36,786 nucleotides of DNA, taken from the NCBI GenBank assembly GCA_013306675.1, contig JABLUY010000308.1, forward strand, positions 1 through 36,786. Reading direction: 5' to 3'. Position numbers and translations under genes: made by a program. The notes under the pieces were generated by a model that was not told the origin of the DNA, made no database searches, and was given only the letters and a program-made list of their open reading frames with translations. The first letter of the stretch is position 1, and every line of letters begins with the position of its first letter. Shown here one piece after another: positions 16,334 through 26,236 of the stretch. Source of the DNA: Thraustochytrium sp. TN22 (lineage: Eukaryota; Sar; Bigyra; Thraustochytrida; Thraustochytriidae).

Positions 16334-17317
16334 TCAGATGGACTCGTACGTGACCTCAAGGCCACACTCCGTGCAGGCCTTGATGAAGCTGCTCGAGTCG
16401 CCAGGCGTCGCTGGCCGCGGCGCGCCAAAGGAGTGCTCATGGTACGTCTTGTTCTTGGGTACAAAGGGCGCGGCGGCCGCCGCGGCGAGCTTGGCCTTGT
16501 CCTGGCGGGCCCGCTTCGCGCGGCGTGTGTCCTCGAGGCGCAGGCCGCCGCCTTTGGCCTTCTTGGCACGGTCCTTGGGCGCCGCGACCTCCGCCGTGCT
16601 CTTGCCACTAAGCTCGCCGCGCAGCTTGCGGATGTTGCGCTGGAAGACGTCGTCCGTGTCGGCGGCGTCGGCGGCGCTCTCAAAGGCCTTGCGCGCGCGC
16701 TCCTCGCGCCGCTTGGCGCGCTCGACCTGGCGCCTAGTGCGCTCCTGCTCAAGCCCGGCCTTGGACCCCCAGCGCTCCATGGACCGCGCTTCCACGTGCT
16801 TGGTCAAGTACAACTTCATGACGGACCACCCCATGCGGCGCGGGTTGCTCGAGACCACGAACTTGAGGTCGTACAGGTCGTCGTCGGACAGCAAGTACTG
16901 CTCCTTGGCCTTGGTCTTGGGCACCGTCTTCAGCATGGGGTCCTCCAGCTTGCACGCCGTGCAACGCGCCTCGCCGAAGTTCGCCAGCAGCCGCTGGTCC
17001 AGCGACAGGGACCCGCACGACTCGCACTGCAGGCCGTCCGGCCGCGCCGCGCCGTCCAGCCTCATGCCCGCCGCCTCCCCGGCGGCTGCGGCGGCGCCGC
17101 TGCCATCGCCCGCGCCGCCGCCGTCCCCGCCCCTGCTCGTGGCCGAGCCCTCCTGGGCCTCGGCCTGCGCGCCATGGCGGCCATCGACGCCGCTGCCGCC
17201 GCTGCTGGGCGCGGGCCGGGCCGCCTGCGCGGCGCGCGCGGCGCGCGCGGCGGCCTCGGCCTCGGCCTCGGCCTCCTCGTCGTAGTCCTCGGGCCAGGAG
17301 GCCGCGTCGTCGGCCAT
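16334..17317 (-). CDS. XPA: DNA repair protein XPA (nucleotide excision repair)
   Basis: XPA verifies DNA damage and organises the nucleotide excision repair complex with RPA and TFIIH. In the 327-residue product the zinc finger is C98-x2-C101-x17-C119-x2-C122, the same spacing as in human XPA. It is followed by the DNA-binding core: YLLSDDDL, NPRRMGWSVMKLYL, then RSMERWGS. The C-terminal block HEHSFG...CTECGLEVTYE, corresponding to the TFIIH-contacting end in animals, is also kept. The first ~95 residues are acidic then Ala/Gly-rich and probably disordered. Start MADDAASW at 17317 is preferred; upstream codons in frame are non-ATG. A CCTG repeat lies in the presumed 5' UTR. Confidence 0.93.
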   Translation of the reverse strand: MADDAASWPEDYDEEAEAEAEAAARAARAAQAARPAPSSGGSGVDGRHGAQAEAQEGSATSRGGDGGGAGDGSGAAAAAGEAAGMRLDGAARPDGLQCESCGSLSLDQRLLANFGEARCTACKLEDPMLKTVPKTKAKEQYLLSDDDLYDLKFVVSSNPRRMGWSVMKLYLTKHVEARSMERWGSKAGLEQERTRRQVERAKRREERARKAFESAADAADTDDVFQRNIRKLRGELSGKSTAEVAAPKDRAKKAKGGGLRLEDTRRAKRARQDKAKLAAAAAAPFVPKNKTYHEHSFGAPRPATPGDSSSFIKACTECGLEVTYESI

Positions 17318-17387
17318 GACGAAACAGTTCTGCCGCGGGACCGCGACCGCGACCGCCACCAGCGCGCTCCTCTGCCACTCCCCAGGG

Positions 17388-17412
17388 GCCTGCCTGCCTG
17401 CCTGCCTGCCTG
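17388..17412. repeat. (CCTG)6 tetranucleotide repeat
   Basis: Six CCTG units lie upstream of the XPA start codon, in its presumed 5' UTR or promoter. Confidence 0.9.
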
Positions 17413-17537
17413 GGAGCAAAGAAAAACGACGAAGCAACGCAAAGCATGTTCACCATCTCCGTACAGTAGTTCTAAGGTAGGCTACGTTGCCGTCGTCGAC
17501 GCAAATGGTCGCCGACGCCGGCCATCTGTGGTATAAT

Positions 17538-20500
17538 CTACAGCTCCTCGCCGAAGTTCTGGCCAAGGCCCTGGCCGAGGATGGCCTCGGCGGTGCCGCG
17601 CGCCACAAGGGCACGGGCCTTGGCGGAGGCTCGGGAGCGGCGCCTGCGCGCGAGCCGGGCGTCGCGCGGGTCGGCCGCCATATCGTCGCTCGAGGGAAAG
17701 GAGTCCATGGACGACTCGCTGTCCACGCTCCACCGGTGCGTGCGCCGCACCGTGGAACTCAGCATGCAGTTGTCCGAGTCCGAGGCGGAGGCCTCCGCGT
17801 TCGCGGACGCGCCCAGTGCACGCCGCGCCAGCTCGCGCGCGCGCTCCTCGCGCACCTCGTCATCCGTTTCCGAGACCTCGTCCATGTCCGAGGTCGACCC
17901 GTCGATCAGCGTGGCGCGTACCCTGGCGCTGTGCAGCACCGAGACGTCCGCCATCGAGGACCACGCGCCGCTCGCTGCGAACGTCTCGTCCTTGGCAATC
18001 TCCTTCAGCAGCTCGCCGGAGTTGCGCCCGGCCGCCACCACCACGCCGTGGCTATGGTAGCTGCGCGAGACTGCGCCCCCGGCGCCCTGCTCCTCCACAT
18101 CCGAGAGGTCAAACCTGCCGTCGCGCGTTGCGTATACATCTTCGGCGTCCACGTTCTCGTCCTCCTCCTCGAGCGGTTCGTCCATGCGCGGCGACGATCC
18201 GAACGACTCCACCGTCTCGGTGGCCGTGCGCGAGCCCTGGTCGTCCTCCTCGTCCTCATCTTCCGAGCTCGTCAAATGGCTCCGCCGCCCGCTTCGGTAC
18301 AAGCCCTCCTGGTGCTCCATCTCGAGCGTGTCTGGCGCCTGCGCACTGGGCTCGCGCGACTGAGCGGCGAGGCTCGCCTCGCGCGAGACCGCATCCGCCT
18401 CCTCGTCCGACTCACTTTCGCCGTCCTCGTCGACCTCGCGCTGGACGCCGCGGCTCCGGCCCCGGCGCGGCGCCGCATCGACCTCACGCTCAGCCTCGAG
18501 CTCGCTCTCGCCCTCGCTCTCGCCCTCGCTCTCGCTTTCCTCCTCCGTCGAGAGCGCCTCATGCTCGTGCTGGAAGCGCGGTACCGCGGCCTTCGCCGCC
18601 AGAGCGGCCTCGAAGGCGGCGCTCTCATCGTCCTCGTCCGACTCCTCGTCCGACTCCGCATCCGACTCGACCGCTGCCGGGGGCGGCTTGCGCAGAGCAC
18701 GTTGGGCACGCTCACGGGCGCTCGCGGCGTTGAGTGCAAGGCCCATATCGCCGCCCTCCTCGTCTTCAGAATCGGAGTCAGACCCGAATGCGCTGCCCGC
18801 ATCGGCCTTCGCTGGCGCGCTGCGCGGTTCCGTGCTGGTCGGCGACTTGGCCTCCTCCACCTCATTGGCCTCCAGGGGTGTCAAAATGGGTTCCGCCTCC
18901 GCAGAGGTGGCGGCGCGCGCCGCAACACGCGCCGTAGGCGGCGTTGGCACCTTGAGGTCCTGAAGCTCGTCGTCCTCCTCGGATGAGGATGCTGTGTGCA
19001 CGTCCTCAGCGGCGGCCACCGAATCGGCCGTCTCAACTTCCTTGACGAGATCGTCTTTCTTGTACACCGCCTCGTCCGCCTCCTCAGTCTCCTCTTCGTC
19101 GTCGTCGTCGTCGTCATCGTCGTCCTCACCTTCGGACATAAAGTAGCCCAGCGTGGTTGGCGAAATGTACTTACGCGGGGTCGGTTCCTCCTCGTCCGCG
19201 GACTCGGCGCCCCCGTCGCCCGTCGCAGCACCGGCGGCCTGCGAAGAGGGCGAATTCTGCATCATCCACGGCTTGATGTCCGGACCGAACTTGAGCGGGC
19301 TGCCACTGCCGTCCACGGCCGCGCCGGCCGCGATCGAGCTGGCAGACACCGCTTCGGGCGAGTTCTTGACATCCGGACCCACCTTCGGCCCGGCGCCCTC
19401 GTCCTCATGCCTGCTGGATGACTCGACGCTGCTGATGCGCAGAGCCGAGTCGTCGTCCGAGGTCGTGTACTCGGATGCATCTTCCTGCGAGGGCGCCTGC
19501 GCTGGCTGAGACCAGGAGACTGGCGTCGGCGGCGTTTTAGGGCCGGCCACGCGCGGCAGCTGCGGCGGCGTCGGCAGTGTCGACTCGCCCTCGCTGCTCT
19601 CGTCCGAGGACGACCGCACGCGGCGCGGCGACGGGCTGCCCAGCAGCGGGCCCACGTACTCCCCGTCATCATCGTCATCATCGTCATCGTCGTCCGCAGC
19701 GTCGCGGGCCTCGGCGGCCCTGACGCGGTCGTCCAGCGCGAGCGCCATCTTTTGCACCTGGGACAGCTCCTTGGGCGGCTCCTCGTCCTCCTCGTCCTCG
19801 TCGCTCTCGCCCGAGTCGTAGTCCGGACGGGCGTAGGTCGGCGAGCGCTGCGAGGCCGCGGCCGCGGTCGCACCTGTCGCGCTCGACACCGTCCCAGCGC
19901 GCGAGCGCGCGAGCAGCGGGCCGCGGTCGATTCGCGAGTCGCCGTCGTCTGAGATGGCGCCCATGCGATCGTCGTCGTCGTCGTCCGACGGCTGCCCACT
20001 GAGGTAGTCAAAGAGCTCCTCGGAAGACTTGCGCTTGTGCATGAAAGCGAGCCCCGGGATGCTCTCGCGGCTCTCCTCAGTGCCCTCGCTCATGCCCGAC
20101 ACATAGCGGCTCGGGAGCGGCTTTTTGCCGGCGCGGCGGTCCGCGTGCTCATTTTCGGCGCTCACGCTGCCGGCCTCGTCCTGCGCGTCGGTGCCGCGGC
20201 TCGCCGCAAGGTTGTCCATGGCGCGCGCCTCCGCCTCGGTCGCCTCATCGGACTCGTCGTCCGAGTCCTCTGCGTCCGAGTCTGACAGCACGACGGGCTG
20301 TAGCGTGATGTCGTCCACTTCCGGGTCGTTCTCGCTCTCGGCGACGTCAATCTCGGGCAGCGACTCGCCGCCGCTGAGCTCCGGCGACCCCTGCACCATG
20401 CGCTCCTGGTCCTCAAAGAAGGCCTCGCTCACCCTGGCACGGCGCGCACCGGCCGAGGCAACAGCTGCGTGCAGCGGAGAGATGGTGGGCGCGCCAGCGG

Positions 20501-23500
20501 AAGACGGCGTGCTTGGCGTCTGACGCAGCCCCTGCCGCGCTTGCGCCATGGTGGCGCCGCTCAGCACGCCGCCCACGGGCTGCGCCATGAGCCGCTGCGC
20601 GCCCGGCGTGCGGCTTAGCAAGGCCTCGGCCTGCGAAGGACTTGGCGGCGGCCTGCGCGAAATGCCGAGGCTCGACGCGGGCCGCGCGACCGCACCCGGC
20701 GAGTCCTGCTGTCCGCCGTCGCCGTCGCCGCCGCCGCCGTCGCCGTTGCGGGACGCGGGCGTGCCCTCGCGAGACCGAGCAAAGGCCGCCGCGGCCCAAG
20801 CCGCCACGCGGAACTTGCGCAAGTGGTCCAGCTCCTGGCCGCTGTCGGGCGAGCTGCGGATCACACGGCCCAGCTTCTCGTCCATGCTCTCCTCCGCTTG
20901 TTCGTCGCGTACGCTCGTGCCGCCCACCTCGGCAGACCTGGTCCTGCGCGGGGGCGTCACAGTGGACGGTGCGAATGCGACGGGCGAGCGCGCCGCCTCC
21001 GGGGCCGGCGTTTCGGCGGCGCTCGACAGCGCCGCCTCCGGGGCCGGCGTTTCGGCGGCGCTCGACAGCGCGCTCGAGCGCCGCCGCCGCCGCCGCTGCG
21101 CCGGCGATGCGACGGGAGTGGCAGGCGCCCCTGCGGAGCTGCGCTCGGCTTCGCTCTCGTCGTAGTCCGAGGTCTCGCCGTCGCTGCCGTACGCGACGAG
21201 GTGCGGGCCAGCCGCGGGGCGACGCTCGGACCGCTCCACGGCAGATCGAAGCTTGTTGTCCTCATCCACGCCGCTCTCCTCGTCCTCGTCGCCCAAGGCC
21301 TCCTCGTCGCTCCCATACGCAAGGCCGGACCCAACGTAGTTGTGCTCCTCGCCCATGTCGCTGCCGGGGTCCGAGCTTGCCATGGACCCGTACCGGGACC
21401 GCCGCCGCCGACCACCACCAGGCCCGACGCTGTCCGTCTGCGACAGGTAGCTGACGAGCCGACGGTGCCGCGGCCGCTGCTGCTGTTGCCGCTGCAGGGC
21501 ACTCGACGTCGTGCTCAGGGCATCATCGTCCACACCGGGGCCTGCGTAGGTGCGCCTCGCCTTGGTCTTCACGTCAAGCTCGTCCTCACTGTCCGAGTCA
21601 CGCGCGAGCGCGTCCTTGGCATCGTCCCCATCGTCCTCGGACGACGAGCTCCCGTACATGGCCGCATCATTTGTAGAGCTTGCAGACCCGGCGCGCGACT
21701 GTCGCCTCCTTCGCGAGAATGATGCGTCCGCGGATTGTGGGCCGCCCGCGCCAAAGTGCGAGGGCAGCCTTGCTGCCAGGGAGGAGCCAGAGGGCGCAGG
21801 CTGTTCGCCTGTGCTAGCCTTCTTCGCCGTGGCCCTTTCCTCATCGCTGTCGCTGTCGCTGGCCACGGTAGCTTCGCCAAAATGGGAGGGCAGCTTTGAC
21901 AGGCCAGTCTTCGGTGCAGCGACCACACCCTCATCGCTGTCACTGTCCGAGTCGACACCGGCCGCCGCGCCGGTCACCTCGTCGTCGCTGCCGCTATCCG
22001 AGTCCTCGACAACGTCCTTGGCCTTGGCAGAGCCGGGGGCGCCGGGCGCCGCTGCCGCAGCGGCCTTATCCTCGGTATCCTCGTCTTCGGAGGAGGATGA
22101 CTCATCCTCATCAACCCTGCCGGCGGCCTTGGCCTTGACGCCGTCCTTGGCCTCTTCGTCCTCATCGTCGGAAGAAGAGTCGGACTCCTCGCCATTCTTG
22201 CCCAGGACCTCCTTCTTCGAAGGCGCGGCCTCCTCCTCGTCAGACCCACCCTCGCTGCCGGCACGACTTTTGGACGTTGCCTTGTTCTTGGCGGCGGCGG
22301 CTTCCGATTCGGACTCGGACTCGGACCCGGACTCGGACTCAGACTCGGACTCGGACTCGTCGGAGCCGTCGCCGCCATCGCCGGCGACCTTGGCCTTTTG
22401 AGTCTTGCTCTTCTCTTTGCCTGCGGCTTTGGCGGTCTCCGCGTCGCCGCCGTCCTCCTCCTCCTCCTCCTCGCTGCTCGACGCGTCCTCTTCGTCCTCG
22501 CCCTTGTCCTTGGCGCCTGAAAGGCCACGTGCCGCGCGGAGCGCGGCGGCGCGGCGCTCCTTTGGATCCTTGGGCGCCTCATCTTCACTGCTGGACTCCT
22601 CGCTGCTAGAGTCCTCCTCTTCGGACGAGGCCGTGGACTTTTTGGCAGCAGACGCAGCCGGGGCCTTGGCGGCGGCTTCCTCGCCCTCGTCCTCAGACTC
22701 GGACTCGGACTCGGATTCCTCGCTGCCAGTCTCGCTGGTCTCGCTGCCTGCGCGAGTTTTGCCGTGCCCCGACATGGAGGGGGCGCCGGCCTTGGCCTTG
22801 GCCTTGGCACCCTCGTCCTCGTCCTCGGAGGCGGACTCTTCCTCCGACCCGGACTCCTCTCCCGAGCTGGACTCCTCCTCGGACCCGGAGCCCTTGCGGG
22901 CACGCGAGGCGGCCGCGCCGCCAGCCGCGGCGCCGGCCGCGCCGCCGAGAACCTTGGCAGCCACGCCGCCGTCCTTGGCATCGTGGTCCTCGCCCTCGCC
23001 CTCGTCCTCGGACTCGGACTCGGTGACGGAGCCGCCATCGGACTCGTCGCTTGCGGACGGGTGCTGGGCGCGGCGCACGGTCTCGTCGCGAATATCCGGC
23101 ATGTCGTCGTCCGAGTAGGGCTCGGACTCGGCACCGGAGGACGAGACGCGGCGCTCCCGGGAGGAAGTCTTGAAGTGGCGGAAGCTGACCTCGTCGCTGA
23201 ACTGGACGCCGCGGCCGGACTTGGCGGAACGGCCGGAGCCTTCGATGTCCTCATCGGAGTCGTCCACGGGCAAGCCGCGCATGAGGTGAATAATGCGCAC
23301 AAGCTTGACGCGGTCGCCCATTTTAAAGCCCATGCTCTTGAGGTGGTCGTCGGTGAGCAAGAGAAACTCGGGCAGGCCGATCTTCTCCTTCTTGAATTTG
23401 GACGCGTGCTGCACAAGGTTGATGGCGCGCAGGAGGTCGTCCAGACTGTGGATGTCAGCGCGCGCGAGCGACTCGATGTTGAGCGCGCTGTCGCGCAGGC

Positions 23501-24374
23501 CCTGAAGCGTCTTGTGCACCTCGATCTTTTCGCTGTCGAGCAGACGGAGCGAGTTGCGCTTGTCGAGGCGCGAGGTCGTGGACACCACGTCGCCCTTGGA
23601 GTGGCCGGCCGCGAGCTTGGATACGGACGCGCCGTTGAGGATGACCACGCCGGGGCCCTCGGGTCGTGCCCAGACGCGGTCGCCCGTCGTCTGGTTCACG
23701 TAATAGCGTTCGTCGTTTTCTGGGTCCTTGTTGGAGATCCAGACCACGACGGCGTCGTCTGCGCCGGCCTTGCCAGCGGCAGCCGCGGCCCTGGTCGGCT
23801 TGGCGTCGTCCTTCTCCTCCTCCTCGTCGGACGACTCCGCGTCCTGCTCCCGGGCCATGCGCGCCAGGCCCTCGCGCGTCATGCTCTGGCGCTTGGTGTC
23901 GACGCCGCGCGCGCTGGCGGTGCGTGACGCAGCAGAGCCCGTGGCGCCTGCGTCGCGGCGGAGGCCGGCACCGCTGCCCGCGGCGCCCGAGGCGTCGCGG
24001 CGAAAGGTGCCTCGGCGCGGCTCGTCCGGCTCGGTGTCGCTGCCGGAGCCGGAGCCGGCGCCGCCCTGCCGCTGCTCCTGTTCGCCGGGCGTCCGCTTGC
24101 GTCGCTTGAGCCGCTTGCCGATGGACTTGCCCATCTTCTTCGGCCCGCGCTTGATGCCCGACCCGATCTTCGCCGCGTTGCGCGCCAGGTTCCTGCGCAG
24201 CACGGCCAGCACCGAGTCCTTGCGCTCGTTGTGCGCGGACAGCGTCGACGTGCCGGAGCTCGCGGACGAAGCCCCGCGCGCGCCGCCCGCGGCGCTGGCC
24301 CCTGCGGACGACGCGCCGCGGCCGGCGCCGGCGCCCGTCGCCGTCGCGCCGCCCTTCGCGCCGCGCTTCATCAT
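17538..24374 (-). CDS. Giant WW-SAM protein with long Ser/Asp/Glu-rich tail (2278 aa)
   Basis: This single open frame of 2278 codons starts with two adjacent ATGs (24374 and 24371). The N-terminus is Ala/Gly/Ser-rich, then strongly basic (GKSIGKRLKRRKR, about residues 80-92). A WW domain follows at about 212-240 (W..., RYYVNQTTGDRVWARP), and a SAM domain at about 310-363 (INLVQHASKF..., LLLTDDHLKSMGFKMGDR). The remaining ~1900 residues are dominated by Ser, Asp and Glu with short aromatic islands such as AYGSDEE, PDYDSGESDE and LGYFMSEGEDD. The last ~70 residues are basic again (RRTHRWSVDSES, ARRRRSRASAKAR). WW domains bind proline motifs and SAM domains oligomerise, so a phospho-regulated scaffold is plausible; this is inference. 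No orthologue is recognised. Confidence 0.8.
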   Translation of the reverse strand: MMKRGAKGGATATGAGAGRGASSAGASAAGGARGASSASSGTSTLSAHNERKDSVLAVLRRNLARNAAKIGSGIKRGPKKMGKSIGKRLKRRKRTPGEQEQRQGGAGSGSGSDTEPDEPRRGTFRRDASGAAGSGAGLRRDAGATGSAASRTASARGVDTKRQSMTREGLARMAREQDAESSDEEEEKDDAKPTRAAAAAGKAGADDAVVVWISNKDPENDERYYVNQTTGDRVWARPEGPGVVILNGASVSKLAAGHSKGDVVSTTSRLDKRNSLRLLDSEKIEVHKTLQGLRDSALNIESLARADIHSLDDLLRAINLVQHASKFKKEKIGLPEFLLLTDDHLKSMGFKMGDRVKLVRIIHLMRGLPVDDSDEDIEGSGRSAKSGRGVQFSDEVSFRHFKTSSRERRVSSSGAESEPYSDDDMPDIRDETVRRAQHPSASDESDGGSVTESESEDEGEGEDHDAKDGGVAAKVLGGAAGAAAGGAAASRARKGSGSEEESSSGEESGSEEESASEDEDEGAKAKAKAGAPSMSGHGKTRAGSETSETGSEESESESESEDEGEEAAAKAPAASAAKKSTASSEEEDSSSEESSSEDEAPKDPKERRAAALRAARGLSGAKDKGEDEEDASSSEEEEEEDGGDAETAKAAGKEKSKTQKAKVAGDGGDGSDESESESESESGSESESESEAAAAKNKATSKSRAGSEGGSDEEEAAPSKKEVLGKNGEESDSSSDDEDEEAKDGVKAKAAGRVDEDESSSSEDEDTEDKAAAAAAPGAPGSAKAKDVVEDSDSGSDDEVTGAAAGVDSDSDSDEGVVAAPKTGLSKLPSHFGEATVASDSDSDEERATAKKASTGEQPAPSGSSLAARLPSHFGAGGPQSADASFSRRRRQSRAGSASSTNDAAMYGSSSSEDDGDDAKDALARDSDSEDELDVKTKARRTYAGPGVDDDALSTTSSALQRQQQQRPRHRRLVSYLSQTDSVGPGGGRRRRSRYGSMASSDPGSDMGEEHNYVGSGLAYGSDEEALGDEDEESGVDEDNKLRSAVERSERRPAAGPHLVAYGSDGETSDYDESEAERSSAGAPATPVASPAQRRRRRRSSALSSAAETPAPEAALSSAAETPAPEAARSPVAFAPSTVTPPRRTRSAEVGGTSVRDEQAEESMDEKLGRVIRSSPDSGQELDHLRKFRVAAWAAAAFARSREGTPASRNGDGGGGDGDGGQQDSPGAVARPASSLGISRRPPPSPSQAEALLSRTPGAQRLMAQPVGGVLSGATMAQARQGLRQTPSTPSSAGAPTISPLHAAVASAGARRARVSEAFFEDQERMVQGSPELSGGESLPEIDVAESENDPEVDDITLQPVVLSDSDAEDSDDESDEATEAEARAMDNLAASRGTDAQDEAGSVSAENEHADRRAGKKPLPSRYVSGMSEGTEESRESIPGLAFMHKRKSSEELFDYLSGQPSDDDDDDRMGAISDDGDSRIDRGPLLARSRAGTVSSATGATAAAASQRSPTYARPDYDSGESDEDEEDEEPPKELSQVQKMALALDDRVRAAEARDAADDDDDDDDDDGEYVGPLLGSPSPRRVRSSSDESSEGESTLPTPPQLPRVAGPKTPPTPVSWSQPAQAPSQEDASEYTTSDDDSALRISSVESSSRHEDEGAGPKVGPDVKNSPEAVSASSIAAGAAVDGSGSPLKFGPDIKPWMMQNSPSSQAAGAATGDGGAESADEEEPTPRKYISPTTLGYFMSEGEDDDDDDDDDEEETEEADEAVYKKDDLVKEVETADSVAAAEDVHTASSSEEDDELQDLKVPTPPTARVAARAATSAEAEPILTPLEANEVEEAKSPTSTEPRSAPAKADAGSAFGSDSDSEDEEGGDMGLALNAASARERAQRALRKPPPAAVESDAESDEESDEDDESAAFEAALAAKAAVPRFQHEHEALSTEEESESEGESEGESELEAEREVDAAPRRGRSRGVQREVDEDGESESDEEADAVSREASLAAQSREPSAQAPDTLEMEHQEGLYRSGRRSHLTSSEDEDEEDDQGSRTATETVESFGSSPRMDEPLEEEDENVDAEDVYATRDGRFDLSDVEEQGAGGAVSRSYHSHGVVVAAGRNSGELLKEIAKDETFAASGAWSSMADVSVLHSARVRATLIDGSTSDMDEVSETDDEVREERARELARRALGASANAEASASDSDNCMLSSTVRRTHRWSVDSESSMDSFPSSDDMAADPRDARLARRRRSRASAKARALVARGTAEAILGQGLGQNFGEEL
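20992..21069. repeat. Perfect 39-bp tandem repeat inside the giant gene
   Basis: Two identical 39-bp copies (20992-21030, 21031-21069) encode the repeated peptide ALSSAAETPAPEA. Identity in DNA indicates a very recent duplication in the disordered tail. Confidence 0.95.
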
Positions 24375-25180
24375 CGCGCGCGCGCGTGCAGGCCGGCCGG
24401 CCTTCGGCCTCGGCGCGCTCGATGCCCAATTTCAAAAATGCCAATGCGCGCCTGCGCCCGCCCGCGCGCCGGCGCGCCGCGCCGCGCCCGCCCGCGCCCG
24501 CGCGCGCCCGCCGCGCGCCCGCCGCGCGCCGCGCCGCGCCGCGCCGCGCTGCGCCGCGCCGAGATGGACTCTGGCGGCGGCGGCGCGCGCGCTCGAGGCG
24601 AGGCGGCAAGCGCGGAGCTCTACTTGCGCGCGCGCGCCGCAAGTGGCGCCGCGCCGGAGCCCCACTTGCGCGGCCGCCGCCACAGGAGCCGGCCGCCGAG
24701 CACCACTGCAGTTTTCCACCCCGCTTGCCCAACTGGCGTCAAGTCCGAGGTCGGGTCCGCGCCGAGAACAGCTGGTTCGCTTTTCTCGGCTTCACTAAGT
24801 TCACGGTCAGGAGCTTTCGTCGTCAAGCCAATCACGAAGCCGAGCCAGGCTCGGCGGGCGGGACTCGGAGACCTCGGCCGGCAGCGGAGGCGGGAGCTTG
24901 GAGAGGTGCGGCGGGAGGAGCCGCGAGAGGAGCCCGGCATGACTCGAGCGGAGGCACATCCGAGCTGGAGGATGGATGCCCAGGATGGCGCGAAGGGATG
25001 CGGCTTGGGGTCGGCAGCAGGGCGAGGGGAGAGCAGCGGACGAGGGAGAAGGTGCCGGCGAGGATGCTGCACAGAGAGATTGACCGCTGCTTGTGGCGGA
25101 AGCAGGACGAAGGACGTTTCAATGAAAAGGCTTGGACAAGGCAAGGCTCGGCAGGAATGTAGCAGCGGAGGCAGATGCGG
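24375..25180. other. Upstream region of the giant gene, with a decayed NIPA fragment
   Basis: About 800 bp lie between the start of the giant gene and the stop of the first NIPA gene, both on the minus strand. The left part (24440-24600) is almost pure G/C with CGCC repeats and probably holds the promoter. The right part contains a decayed copy of a NIPA 3' end (24962-25108). No intact gene was seen. Confidence 0.5.
24962..25108 (-). pseudogene. Decayed duplicate of the NIPA-A 3' end
   Basis: This segment aligns with 25188-25368 of the neighbouring NIPA gene, with several small indels. Shared blocks include GAGCTGGAGGATG at the stop-codon side, GCGGACGAGG.AGAAG and GCTTG.GGCGGAAGCAGGA. On the minus strand it still reads SCFRHKQ...LCSIL..FSLVR against SCFRRKQ...LCGIL..FFLVR in the intact gene. 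Only the last membrane segment and tail are represented, so it is a partial, non-functional tandem copy. Confidence 0.75.
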
Positions 25181-26236
25181 TTAGGTGAGCTGGAGGATGT
25201 CGCCGGAAGGCTCGACGGGCTGCGGCTCGTCCGGCTCGTCCTGGACAGGCTTGGTCTCGGCTGCAGGGCGTGACGGAGCACTGCGGACGAGGAAGAAGAT
25301 GCCCACGAGGATGGTGAGGATGCCGCACAGAAAGAGCGCCCACTGCTTGCGGCGGAAGCAGGAGAACTCCTCAAAGAAGATGCCGCCGAAGGTTGTGCTG
25401 CAGATGATGAGCATGGTGGAGTACAGTGGCGAGAAGACGGTGCAGGCGAAGGCGGCGAGGCCCTGGCCGATGAAGGAGACCTGCGCGATTGCCATGACGA
25501 GAAAGGCAACCAAGAAGGCGAAGCCAAGAACCGGGTCTTGATCGAACGCGGGCCGGCCTTGCGCTTGCGAGGAGATGAGCTCAGAGACCTGCTTCATGAA
25601 GATGTTCGCTTGCGCGCCGATGAGCCCGGCCGTTGTCGCGTGCAGGAGAGGCAGACACCGGGAGGGAATTGCCATTCGAGCTCGCGGCACCTTGAGCACG
25701 AGGACGCTGACAAAGATGCTCGCGAAGGCGAAGGCCTGCGCTGTCACGACTGCCGGTTGCCGCCAGAGCGCCTTGAGATCGGCCATGCTGTAGTCAGCCT
25801 GCACGTGGACACCAAAGGCCGTGGTGAGCACGATGCCGACAATCACGACGAAACTGGCCAGGTACGCGTCTCGCGAGACGGTCTCGCCCTCCAGCATGCG
25901 GTCTCCCGCAAACTGCGAGAAGACCAGCGTTAGGGCGCCCAAGGGCGCGATGAGCGAGTGGGCGGCCAGCGCGAAAGCGAGCAGGTCGAGCAGGACCGGC
26001 GCCAAGCCCATCAGGAGGAATGCCAAGCACCAGCGCGGTGAGAGCACGATGCCAGGCACGGGCTCACGCCAGCGCTTCGAGGGCTCCAGCTCGGCTTGTT
26101 CCAGCGATGCCTGGCGCATCACCACGTTGCCTAAAGCGCATAGCGAGGCCCCAAGCACGCCGCACGCTACGCCCAGCAGCCACAACAGGTTCGTCGCGTC
26201 CGGCTCCGAGGCATCCGCGCCGCCGCACGATGCCAT
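25181..26236 (-). CDS. NIPA/DUF803-type magnesium transporter, paralogue A
   Basis: This is a multi-pass transporter of the NIPA family within the drug/metabolite transporter superfamily; characterised members carry Mg2+ and other divalent cations. The 351-residue protein has about nine hydrophobic spans. Family-like blocks are LLWLLGVACGVLGASLCALGN at the N-terminus (quoted here only to its first span), then PLGALTLVFSQFAGDRM, and a Tyr/Ser-Met-Asp-Leu stretch before LWRQPA. The C-terminal half has FSPLYSTMLI and FGGIFFEEF. Start at 26236 is chosen by alignment with paralogue B, which has the same length. The C-terminal tail is acidic and Pro-rich. Substrate is inferred from the family only; the acidic tail is probably cytosolic. 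Confidence 0.85.
   Translation of the reverse strand: MASCGGADASEPDATNLLWLLGVACGVLGASLCALGNVVMRQASLEQAELEPSKRWREPVPGIVLSPRWCLAFLLMGLAPVLLDLLAFALAAHSLIAPLGALTLVFSQFAGDRMLEGETVSRDAYLASFVVIVGIVLTTAFGVHVQADYSMADLKALWRQPAVVTAQAFAFASIFVSVLVLKVPRARMAIPSRCLPLLHATTAGLIGAQANIFMKQVSELISSQAQGRPAFDQDPVLGFAFLVAFLVMAIAQVSFIGQGLAAFACTVFSPLYSTMLIICSTTFGGIFFEEFSCFRRKQWALFLCGILTILVGIFFLVRSAPSRPAAETKPVQDEPDEPQPVEPSGDILQLT

Noticed and set aside
17487-18986. 499-codon plus-strand frame opposite the giant gene
   Set aside because: Complement of GAC/GAG/TCG-rich coding sequence; Leu/Val/Arg-rich translation without domains, while the minus strand has WW and SAM domains.
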